Source of the DNA: Holophagaceae bacterium
Lineage (GTDB): Bacteria > Acidobacteriota > Holophagae > Holophagales > Holophagaceae
Direction: 5' to 3'
Assembly (NCBI GenBank): GCA_013334395.1
Contig: JAAXXS010000004.1
Location: forward strand, 1-64,000
Length of the DNA stretch: 64,000 nt
Numbering within the stretch: position 1 is the first letter of the stretch; each line of letters starts with the position of its first letter. Positions 54,388 through 64,000 of the stretch are shown here, one piece after another. The notes beneath the pieces are model-generated. The model was not told where the DNA came from. It did not search any database and saw nothing but the letters and a program-made list of their open reading frames with translations. The position numbers were made by a program, and so were the translations under genes.

Positions 54388-54484
54388 GAAGGCTCTGCCC
54401 CGGTGAAAGGGGGCGTCAGGTGGGGAAGGACCCTCGTCGTGACTGCCGCCCTCTGTGGCTCCTTCTCCTGCACGCCGATAGCTC

Positions 54485-54847
54485 TTGCTGACGCCGGTCC
54501 CGCTCTGGGTGGTCGAGGCCGAGGCGGAGGTGCGCCGCACCAGGCACGTCTTCTTCGACCGAGCCAGCCTCCTCGTCGCGACCCTGGATGATCAGGTGTC
54601 GGATGCGCCTACCCTCGCGCTGGCGCTTACCAACGCCTGCACGACGGAATACGACGCCTATGCCCAGGCAAGGTCCGTTCTGACGGGTCCAACGGATCGG
54701 CAGCGCGAAGACAAGCGCCGGGTCATGACCGTCCGAAGGAGAAGATCCGGACGTCCTTGCCCATCGTGCTCGCCCACCGGCCGGGCAAGCCCCTCAAGCG
54801 GAGGGACTACCCCGGCTGACCGCGAGGCGGCAGCGGGGTTGCGGTAG
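54485..54847 (+). CDS. Hypothetical ORF, possibly a decayed/frameshifted gene
   Basis: Open frame only; no recognisable motif. Confidence 0.2.
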   Translation: MLTPVPLWVVEAEAEVRRTRHVFFDRASLLVATLDDQVSDAPTLALALTNACTTEYDAYAQARSVLTGPTDRQREDKRRVMTVRRRRSGRPCPSCSPTGRASPSSGGTTPADREAAAGLR

Positions 54848-55074
54848 CGGGAGGCGAGGGTGAAGTTGGACTTGCCATCCGTGGAAGGTGTGATAATTTT
54901 TTGTCTACGACAAAAATTTTTTTAGATATTTACCCTTTCCCCCCCCCACCCATAGGTCTCCATGAGCAAATTCCGCAAGGGCATACGAATCCTGAGCCCC
55001 AGCACTTCTGGATCTCAGCATTTCTATCCTTTATTTTTTTCCACTAACTTCCAACTAACGAAGGGAAACCTTTC

Positions 55075-56346
55075 ATGAGTGGCTATAACGCAGTCCTCGC
55101 GAGAAACACGGATAAAGCTCCCAAGGGAATCGGCCCCTATTCACAAACGGTAGCTTTCTCTCATTACAATAATCTCTCCGCTCAATTGCCGATCGATCCA
55201 AAAACTGGCAAAAGGGTGGCTGGTGGTATCAAAGAACAGGCTGAGCAGTGTTTTATAAATATCAGGGCAATTCTGGAGAGCATCAACCAGACCATGAGCG
55301 ATGTGGTCAGGCTCAGTATTTTCGTCAAAAATATCAAAGATGTGGAAGCGGTTGATGAGGTTTATAGGGCCTTCTTTCCCTGCTATGTTCCCACCCGTAC
55401 GGTGGTCGCTGTTGCAGCATTGCCCCTGAATGCTTTGCTGCAGATCGAAGCTCTTGTTTCAAACGGTGTCGGTACCATTCCAAACGCACCCCAGGCAGGC
55501 GATCTCATCAAGCTTACGAACAACACGGCAAATGCGCCGATAAGCGCTCTATCGACACAGGCAGTAGCTTTTTCTCATTATAATAATATTTCAGCTCAAT
55601 TACCTATCGATCCAAAATCCGGTAGAGTGGTCGCTGGCGGTGCAAAAGAGCAGACTGTACAGTGCTTAAAGAATATCAAGGCCATTTTAGAAAGTATCGA
55701 CGTTCCTATTGATGATATTGTTAAAATCAATATTTTTCTTAAAAATCTCTCGGATATTGAAGCAGTAAACGAAGTATATACAACTTTTTTCCCGGACTCG
55801 GCCATTGCCAGGGCCGCAGCCTATGTCCCTGCGCGGACAACCATTGCCGCTTCGGCTCTACCGATGGACGCTTTGGTGCAAATCGAAGCCGTGGTGTCCC
55901 ACGGAGATGGCACGCCCCCGCAAGTCCTTGAAGACAGACATCGGCTCATCATGGAACCAAACAATACGAAAAATGCACCGAAATGTTCTCTCTCTACACA
56001 AACGGTAGCCTTTTCTCATTACAACCATCTTTCCGCCCAATTACCCTTGGATCCAATAACGGGTAAAATGGTGGCGGGTGGTGCCAAGGAGCAGGCTGGA
56101 CAGTGCCTGAAAAACATCAAGGCCATCGTAGAAAGCATCGATCACCGTATGGATGACGTGGTTAAAGTGAATATTTTCCTTAAAAATATCGCAGATATCG
56201 ATGCTGTCGACGAAGTCTACACAACCTTCTTCCCAGGCGGTGTTCCTGCCCGCAGAACTGTTGGCGTATCGGCCATACTTGAAGATGCCTTGGTCCAAAT
56301 TGATGTGGTTTTATCAAACGCTGAAAGCACCCCGCCAAAGGCGTAG
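55075..56346 (+). CDS. Triple-domain RidA/YjgF/UK114-family protein
   Basis: Three tandem RidA units: (K)GIGPYSQTVAFSHYNNLSAQLPIDP..VPTRTVVAVAALP..ALLQIEALVS, then two homologous copies; SD-like GAAGGGA upstream. Confidence 0.93.
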   Translation: MSGYNAVLARNTDKAPKGIGPYSQTVAFSHYNNLSAQLPIDPKTGKRVAGGIKEQAEQCFINIRAILESINQTMSDVVRLSIFVKNIKDVEAVDEVYRAFFPCYVPTRTVVAVAALPLNALLQIEALVSNGVGTIPNAPQAGDLIKLTNNTANAPISALSTQAVAFSHYNNISAQLPIDPKSGRVVAGGAKEQTVQCLKNIKAILESIDVPIDDIVKINIFLKNLSDIEAVNEVYTTFFPDSAIARAAAYVPARTTIAASALPMDALVQIEAVVSHGDGTPPQVLEDRHRLIMEPNNTKNAPKCSLSTQTVAFSHYNHLSAQLPLDPITGKMVAGGAKEQAGQCLKNIKAIVESIDHRMDDVVKVNIFLKNIADIDAVDEVYTTFFPGGVPARRTVGVSAILEDALVQIDVVLSNAESTPPKA

Positions 56347-56433
56347 AAAAGCAGACTGCTGGACCCCCTGCCGGTGGACTTCACCTCATTCCACCGCAGG
56401 GGGTTTATGGTTCTTGTGTCCTAGGAGGCTCCC

Positions 56434-56748
56434 ATGAAGCCAAGGCAGAACCTTGACGCCCTGATCGCAAAGCACCCGGAGATCTACGAGGCCTACGCCC
56501 GGTTTGGGAAGGCGGTCCACGACCAAGGTGGGCCCCTGGACGAGAAGACCCGCTGGCTCGTGAAAGTGGCCGTGTCTGCCACGGTGGGCATCGCCAAGGC
56601 CCAGCTCACCCATATGATCAAGGCGCGGGAGGCGGGCTGCACGCCGGACGAGATCGAGCACGCCCTCCTGCTCATCGCTCCAACAGCGGGCTTTCCCCGC
56701 ATGATGGAGGCCATGGAGCGCTTCCGGGACTTCCTGCAGGAGTCCTAG
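56434..56748 (+). CDS. Carboxymuconolactone decarboxylase (AhpD-like) family protein
   Basis: DEKTRWLVKVAVSATVGIAKAQLTHMIKAREAGCTPDEIEHALLL. Confidence 0.8.
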   Translation: MKPRQNLDALIAKHPEIYEAYARFGKAVHDQGGPLDEKTRWLVKVAVSATVGIAKAQLTHMIKAREAGCTPDEIEHALLLIAPTAGFPRMMEAMERFRDFLQES

Positions 56749-56770
56749 TCTTAGGCCTTTGGCAGGAGCT

Positions 56771-56986
56771 TCAGGCATCGAGAAGCTTTAACCCATCGGC
56801 ACGAATAGACCTATCGGGTGCCACGAAACGATAGAGGGTTTGCCGGGTGATCCCGAGTTCCTTGCAGAGGTTGTCTACCTTGGTCTCAGGCTTACCCATG
56901 GATGCCTGGGCCATTCCTACCTTTGCAGGGGTCATGGTGAAAGGGCGGTCCTTGGCTAGATCGTTCTTGAAGCTGAACCTTCGCAT
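56771..56986 (-). pseudogene. Serine recombinase/resolvase C-terminal HTH fragment
   Basis: RPFTMTPAKVGMAQASMGKPETKVDNLCKELGITRQTLYRFVAPD matches resolvase HTH tails; no catalytic domain upstream. Confidence 0.75.
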
Positions 56987-57093
56987 TCATTTCCACTTGA
57001 AGAGAGGAGCGAAGAGAGGGGGCTAGAAAATCTGGCCGACAAGGGTTTAATGCGGGGCGCCGTGAAGGTGGGTTGCATTAGGGCTACTTTTCC

Positions 57094-57124
57094 CATGCGC
57101 AGCATCGCCATCGGCAAGTAGCCC
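57094..57124 (+). repeat. 31-bp direct repeat, right copy
   Basis: Identical to 54357-54387; repeat period 2737 bp. Confidence 0.95.
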
Positions 57125-57165
57125 AAGGGCCAACCCCGCCCTGTTTGCTATACTTCACGCACCGT

Positions 57166-57273
<108 letters not shown>

Positions 57274-57755
57274 TGGTCGGATGTTGGAACCTCCGAGTGG
57301 GATTTCAGAGGCGCGCCCCTCCGACTGACGGACAGCGCCGGGCGCTGTCCTCCCGATCTTCGCGGCGCTCAGTCGCGGAGTCGGAGCCTCTGTCGCGCCG
57401 AACAAGGCCGGCACCCGGCGGAGCCGGGTGCGTTCGAATCCGCTCCCCTGGGGGGGGCGGCGCCGAGTATCGAGGGCGGCCAACCTCCGAGGGGGACGAA
57501 TTTGGCCCTAGCCCGCTACCAGATCAATCCTTGGCGCCCCTTGTCCCACCGCCAAGCCCCCGAATTCAGCCATTAAGCCCCCGGATTATGCCGCCTGGCT
57601 TGGGGGAGCACGCTTGTCCCTCTTGGAGGCATCTCTTGGCTTATGGGGTGGAACTCCTGACCACCACTCGGGTGTGGTGGTCACGCTCCAGTCTTTCCCC
57701 TTTTTATGCAGAGGTGGCCTCGGGCCACCCCTTCAACACCACACCGGAGGCTTCA

Positions 57756-58442
57756 ATGCTCAAGCCCTTTACATGGTCAGTGCTCCTTGCCAGTAGTCTG
57801 ATTCTGGCGGGCTGTAGCGGAACTTCCGGCCAAGGGGGTTCCCACCCCGGTGCCGGCAAGGGCGCCGCCGCTGTGCTGCCTTCCAGCCTGGCCCTGACCG
57901 AAGCGGAAGCGCAGGATCTTCGCTTCATGCGGGAGGAGGAGAAACTGGCCCGCGATGTCTACCAGACCCTCGCGACGCACTGGCGGGGACAAGCGGGTGC
58001 CGAGAACCTCGTGGCCGTCCTCGACAGCATCGCGCCATCAGAGCAGCGCCACATGGACCGCCTGAAGGCCTTCCTGGGTCCCGCCGGGTTGACAGACCCG
58101 GTGGTGGAGGGGGAAATCCTCGGGCGTTTCAACGATCCGACCTTGGCGCAGCTATACACAGACCTTGTCATCCGTGGGAAAACAGGGATCGTGGCGGCGC
58201 TGAAGGTGGGCGGGCTCATCGAGGAGAAGGATCTCCTGGACCTTTCAGACGCCCTTTCCCGATGTCAGACCGCGAGCCTGAGCACCGCCTACGGGTCCCT
58301 GGGATGCGGATCCGAGAACCACCTTCGGGCCTTTGCGGCAGCCCTGCGGCCGACCGAGGGCGCCTATGTGGCCCAGGTGTTACCACAGGCGCAAGTCGAT
58401 GGCATCCTGGCCGCAGCATCGGGTCCCTGTGGCGGGAATTAG
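57756..58442 (+). CDS. DUF2202-type ferritin-like lipoprotein
   Basis: Lipobox LILAGCSG; LRFMREEEKLARDVYQTL...SEQRHMDRLKAFL. Confidence 0.85.
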   Translation: MLKPFTWSVLLASSLILAGCSGTSGQGGSHPGAGKGAAAVLPSSLALTEAEAQDLRFMREEEKLARDVYQTLATHWRGQAGAENLVAVLDSIAPSEQRHMDRLKAFLGPAGLTDPVVEGEILGRFNDPTLAQLYTDLVIRGKTGIVAALKVGGLIEEKDLLDLSDALSRCQTASLSTAYGSLGCGSENHLRAFAAALRPTEGAYVAQVLPQAQVDGILAAASGPCGGN

Positions 58443-58469
58443 GCCAGTTTCCTGGAGATCGCTGAGGTC

Positions 58470-58500
58470 GTCCGGCATCCGGCGCATCCGGGTGCCGGAC
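58470..58500. terminator. Strong hairpin downstream of DUF2202 gene
   Basis: 13-bp arms GTCCGGCATCCGG/CCGGGTGCCGGAC (one G-U) with loop CGCAT; no clear U-tract. Confidence 0.45.
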
Positions 58501-58728
58501 AAGCCTGCGCAGGGGTGGGTCGGTGCGGCGTGCCGGGAACGGCTAGCCTCCGGGTGAGAACGCACGGGGGGCCATTCTTGGCAGGCTTGAATAATTATCG
58601 ATTTTTTATAAACATAAGCCAATCGTCCAAGGGATCTTGGTTCCATGTCTTGTGAAGGGCATTTCAGGTCTCAAGGTCAAGCAAACCCCCCTTCGGCCTG
58701 ATAAGGTGCCAAGGAACCGGGGTCGTCC

Positions 58729-60636
58729 ATGGAGCAGGGACAGGGTGCGCATCAGGCAGCGAAGGACGGGTGCACCGCGCCCCGGCGGGTGCTCCAGCCT
58801 GAGCTGCTCAGGTCCATGCTCGACGCCACGCGCGACCTGATCTATGCCAAGGATGCGGATGGCTTCTATCTGGCCTGCAATGAGGCCTCCGAGCGGCTGG
58901 TGGGCCTGCCGGAGACCGAGCAGATCGGGAAGACGGATCGCGACTTCTTTCCCCCGGAGTTCGCCCAGGCGGTGCTGGCCGAGGACCGCGCCATCATGGC
59001 CACCGCTCAGGAACGGCGCGTGGAGGAGTGGGTCACCTACCCGGACGGCACGAGGGTCCTGCTGGAGTCGGTCAAGACCCCTTTCTATGGCCCCGACGGC
59101 AAGGTCGCCGGGATTGTCGGGGTGTCGCGGGACATCACTGTTCGCAAGCAGGCCGAAGAGAGGCTGGCTAGTGCGCTCGCCTTCACGGACCTGATGATCA
59201 CCGAGGCCCCCATCGGCATCGCCGTCTACGAGGCCGAGTCCGGCCGGTGCCAGAAGGTCAACCAGGCCGTCTGCGAGATCATCGGCGCCACCCCCGAGGA
59301 GATGTCCACTCAGAACTTCCGGGAGCTCGCCTCCTGGCGTGAGTCCGGCATGCTCGCCGCAGCGGAAGCCGCCTTGGCCAGCGGGGAGACGCAGCAGCTG
59401 AATGTCAGCGCGACCACGACCTTCGGGCGAAGGATCTGGGTGCTGGCGGTCTTCTCCAGCCTCCGCTCTGAAGCAGGCCTGCACCTCCTGGTCCTACTCA
59501 AGGACATCACGGACCGCAAGCTGGCAGAGGCAGAGCAGAAGAAGCTGCAGCTCGAGGTGGCGCACCTCCAGCGCCTCGAGAGCCTGGGGCAGCTCGCTGG
59601 CGGCGTGGCCCATGAAATCAACAATGTCCTGGCCTCCATCATGGCGGCGTCCGAGGTGATGCTGATGAGGGGGGGCGAAGCGGCGCCCCTCGCCGAGCTC
59701 ATCCTCCAGTCCACGCGCCATGGTCGTGACATCGTGAGGGCCCTCATCGATTTCAGCCGGAAGGACCTGACGACCACCGCCCTCCTGGACCTCAACGAGG
59801 TGCTGCGGAGCCAGGCGCAGCTGCTCTCCAACACCACGCGCCAGAGGATCCGGATCGAGGAGGCCCTGGAGGAGGGCCTGCCCCGGATTCTTGCAGAACC
59901 CGCCGCCCTCTCCGGCGCGGTCCTGAACCTTTGCCTGAACGCAGTGGATGCCATGCCCGAGGGTGGCGTGCTCACCCTGCGGACCCTGAAGACCTCGCCC
60001 GGCGGGGTGCAGCTCTGCGTGGAAGACACGGGCCAGGGCATGACCGAGCAGGTTCGGGCCCGGGCGATGGAGCCCTTCTTCACCACCAAGCCCTTCGGCA
60101 AGGGCGCCGGCCTCGGGTTGTCGATGGTCTTTGGGCTGGTCCAGGCCCATGGAGGGACCATCGAGATCGAGAGCTCCCCCGGCGTGGGCACGCGGGTCCT
60201 CCTGACCTTCCCTGCCGCCGCCGAGCCGTGCCTTCCCCCTCCCGGGCCGACCGTTCCCGCCGTGGCGGCTTCCGCGAAGCTCCGCAGGATCCTCCTTGTC
60301 GACGATGACGCCCTCGTGCGGGAGAGCATTCCCATCCTCCTGGGGTCCATGGGCCACCAGGTCGAGGTGGCCTCCGGGGGAGCGGAGGCCCTCCGGCGCC
60401 TCGCGGCGGGAGCTGCCGTCGACTGCGTGATCCTGGACCTGAACATGCCCGGCCTGAGCGGAGAAGAGACCCTGCTCCACCTTCGGGAAAGCCATCCCGG
60501 ACTCCCCGTCATCATTGGGTCAGGGGAAACGGACCCCGGGCGATCAGAGCACCTCCTGGTCATGCCAGGGGTGACCCTGCTTCCCAAGCCCTATGGGTTT
60601 CTGGACCTCGAAGCAGCCTTGCGGCGGCTGGACTGA
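58729..60636 (+). CDS. PAS-PAS hybrid histidine kinase with C-terminal receiver
   Basis: Two PAS domains, GGVAHEINNVLASI, DTGQGM, ILLVDDDALVRE...LDLNMPGLSG. Confidence 0.92.
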   Translation: MEQGQGAHQAAKDGCTAPRRVLQPELLRSMLDATRDLIYAKDADGFYLACNEASERLVGLPETEQIGKTDRDFFPPEFAQAVLAEDRAIMATAQERRVEEWVTYPDGTRVLLESVKTPFYGPDGKVAGIVGVSRDITVRKQAEERLASALAFTDLMITEAPIGIAVYEAESGRCQKVNQAVCEIIGATPEEMSTQNFRELASWRESGMLAAAEAALASGETQQLNVSATTTFGRRIWVLAVFSSLRSEAGLHLLVLLKDITDRKLAEAEQKKLQLEVAHLQRLESLGQLAGGVAHEINNVLASIMAASEVMLMRGGEAAPLAELILQSTRHGRDIVRALIDFSRKDLTTTALLDLNEVLRSQAQLLSNTTRQRIRIEEALEEGLPRILAEPAALSGAVLNLCLNAVDAMPEGGVLTLRTLKTSPGGVQLCVEDTGQGMTEQVRARAMEPFFTTKPFGKGAGLGLSMVFGLVQAHGGTIEIESSPGVGTRVLLTFPAAAEPCLPPPGPTVPAVAASAKLRRILLVDDDALVRESIPILLGSMGHQVEVASGGAEALRRLAAGAAVDCVILDLNMPGLSGEETLLHLRESHPGLPVIIGSGETDPGRSEHLLVMPGVTLLPKPYGFLDLEAALRRLD

Positions 60637-60725
60637 GGCGGTGACGCGGGGCCAGGCTGTGGCAACCCCCGCCCGAGGGACCTCCCGCTGGGCTGCTACT
60701 GTGAGGTGATTTCTTCGGGGACCCC

Positions 60726-61136
60726 ATGCTCACGCCAGCCAGCTTCAACCAGCGCGGGTCCGACTGCCTGCCGGGCCACCTCGGCATGGTCATCACCCAC
60801 GTGGCCAAGGGCGAGCTGCGCATCGAGCTGCCGGTGACCCGGGCACTCATGGCGCCCAACGGCTTCCTGCACGCGGGCAGCATCGTGGCCCTGGCGGATA
60901 CCGCCGCGGGCTACGGCTGTATCGCCAGCCTGCCCGAGGGTGCGGCGGGCTTCACCACCCTTGAGCTGAAGTCCAACCACCTGGGCACGGCCCGGGAGGG
61001 CACCCTGGACTGCGTGGCCAAGGCCGCACACCTCGGCAGGACCACCCAGGTCTGGGACGCGGTGGTCAGCCACCGCGAGACAGGGAAGACCCTGGCCCTC
61101 TTCCGCTGCACCCAGATGGTGCTGCAGGCGAAGTAG
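60726..61136 (+). CDS. PaaI-family hotdog thioesterase
   Basis: NGFLHAGSIVALADTAAGYG hotdog motif. Confidence 0.88.
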   Translation: MLTPASFNQRGSDCLPGHLGMVITHVAKGELRIELPVTRALMAPNGFLHAGSIVALADTAAGYGCIASLPEGAAGFTTLELKSNHLGTAREGTLDCVAKAAHLGRTTQVWDAVVSHRETGKTLALFRCTQMVLQAK

Positions 61137-61144
61137 GGCGGGCC

Positions 61145-62794
<1,650 letters not shown>

Positions 62795-63961
62795 CTACAT
62801 GGCTTCCGAGTAGAGGGCCAGAAGATCCTCCCGGCTGGGAAGGCGTGGGTTGGTGGCGTTGCAGGGATCCTCGATGGCCTTGCTGGCCAGGCGGTACAGG
62901 TCCGAGCTGCGGACGCCCCGCTGCGACAGCCCGTCGTCAATGCCGCAGTCCTTCCGCAGCGCCATGACATGGGTCATGAGCCGGGACCGGGACTCCCGGT
63001 CGTTGAGCCCGCGCAGGTCGCAGCCCATGGCCCCGCCGATGCGGCGGAAGCGCTCGGGGGTCATGGCGAAGTTGTAGTCCATGACGTGGGGCAGCAGCAG
63101 GGCGTTGCACTCGCCGTGGGCCAGGTCCATGTAGCCGCCCAGGCTGTGGGCCATGGCGTGCACCGAGCCCAGGCTGGCGTTGGAGAAGGCCAGGCCCGCC
63201 TGGAGGCTGGCCAGCATGATGTGCGTGCGCAGCTCCAGGTCGGCCGGGGCCTCGGCGCTGGCGCGCAGGTGGGTGGACACCAGCCGGATCGCCTCCAGGG
63301 CATGGAGGTCGGTGATGGGCGAGTGGGCGTTCGAGACATAGGCCTCGATGGCGTGGACCATGGCGTCCATGCCCGTGCAGGCGGTCAGGTAGGCGTCCAT
63401 GGTCAGCAGCGTGGTGGGGTCGATGAGGGCCACGTCCGGGACCACGGCCTTGCTGATGATGGCGATCTTCACCCGCTCCTGGGTGTTGGTGATGATGGCG
63501 AACTGGGAGACGTCCGCCGAGGTGCCGCCGGTGGTCGGGATGCAGATCAGCGGGGCCATGGGGGCGGGGACCCGGTCCACGCCCTCGAAGTCCAGGATGG
63601 AGCCCCCGTTGGCGGCCACGATGCCGATGCCCTTGGCGCAGTCCATGACGCTGCCGCCGCCCACGGCCACGATGAGATCACAGGCCGCCTCCCGGAAGAG
63701 TCGGGCGCCCGTGGTGACTTCCGTGTCCCGGGGATTGGGGGACACCCCGCAGAAGCGGGTGACGAGCAGCCCCTCGGCCTCCAGGTTGGCGACCACGTCC
63801 TCGGTCCAGCCCGCGGCGGCCACCCCGGGGTCCGAGATCACCAGGACCCGGCTGCCACCCAGCTTCCGGGCATAGCGACCCGCCAGCCGACGGGCCTCCA
63901 GCCCGAAGATGAACTCCGGGGCCACGAACTTGCGTAGCTCCTCCATGACGGAACTGCCCAT
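62795..63961 (-). CDS. ercA: Iron-containing alcohol dehydrogenase family, ErcA-like
   Basis: AVGGGSVMDCAKGIGIV, PTTGGTSADVSQFAII, GMDAMVHAIEAYVS, HAMAHSLGGYMDLAHGECNALLLPHVMDYN; directly abuts PAS kinase. Confidence 0.85.
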   Translation of the reverse strand: MGSSVMEELRKFVAPEFIFGLEARRLAGRYARKLGGSRVLVISDPGVAAAGWTEDVVANLEAEGLLVTRFCGVSPNPRDTEVTTGARLFREAACDLIVAVGGGSVMDCAKGIGIVAANGGSILDFEGVDRVPAPMAPLICIPTTGGTSADVSQFAIITNTQERVKIAIISKAVVPDVALIDPTTLLTMDAYLTACTGMDAMVHAIEAYVSNAHSPITDLHALEAIRLVSTHLRASAEAPADLELRTHIMLASLQAGLAFSNASLGSVHAMAHSLGGYMDLAHGECNALLLPHVMDYNFAMTPERFRRIGGAMGCDLRGLNDRESRSRLMTHVMALRKDCGIDDGLSQRGVRSSDLYRLASKAIEDPCNATNPRLPSREDLLALYSEAM

Positions 63962-64000
63962 GGCGCTCTCCTGGGGAATGAATGGCTGCTTTTTCCTTCG

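Larger units (their letters stand above)
54388..57093. mobile_element. Accessory insertion bounded by direct repeats, next to tRNA-Pro, with recombinase remnant
   Basis: Flanking 31-bp repeats, AT-richer segment ~54.88-56.35 kb against GC-rich surroundings, truncated serine recombinase. Confidence 0.65.

Noticed and set aside
57423-57450. GTTCGAATCC T-arm-like motif suggesting a second tRNA
   Set aside because: Flanking bases do not form a T-stem or acceptor stem; no anticodon arm; at most a remnant

Overview
GC-rich bacterial chromosomal window that starts inside dnaA. Gene order and protein content suggest an Acidobacteriota/Holophagae-like genome, but this is inference and was not checked by search. 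Most of the window is dense housekeeping sequence: dnaA<>rpmH-rnpA-yidC-jag-mnmE, gatB, ribD, ftsY, lon, nrdR, rsmB, gapA, pfkA, rsmE, ribF, rseP-dxr-cdsA-uppS, dnaK-dnaJ-hspR, a sigma-70 factor, aguA-aguB, meaB, tRNA-Pro(UGG), several PAS sensor kinases and an ErcA-like alcohol dehydrogenase. The main points of interest are: (1) a ~2.7 kb accessory insertion at 54.4-57.1 kb, bounded by a perfect 31-bp direct repeat of the 3' end of the neighbouring CDS, next to tRNA-Pro and carrying a resolvase remnant; (2) inside it, an AT-richer gene encoding three tandem RidA/YjgF domains, which may be a covalently linked version of the RidA homotrimer; (3) a single protein fusing an MglA-type small GTPase to PAS, histidine kinase and receiver domains; (4) two parS-like palindromes; (5) a sulfur-carrier protein gene overlapping a Cys/Met-metabolism PLP enzyme; (6) a hairpin that would mask the start site of the ORF downstream of lon. 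Long ORFs antisense to the housekeeping genes were treated as high-GC artefacts.
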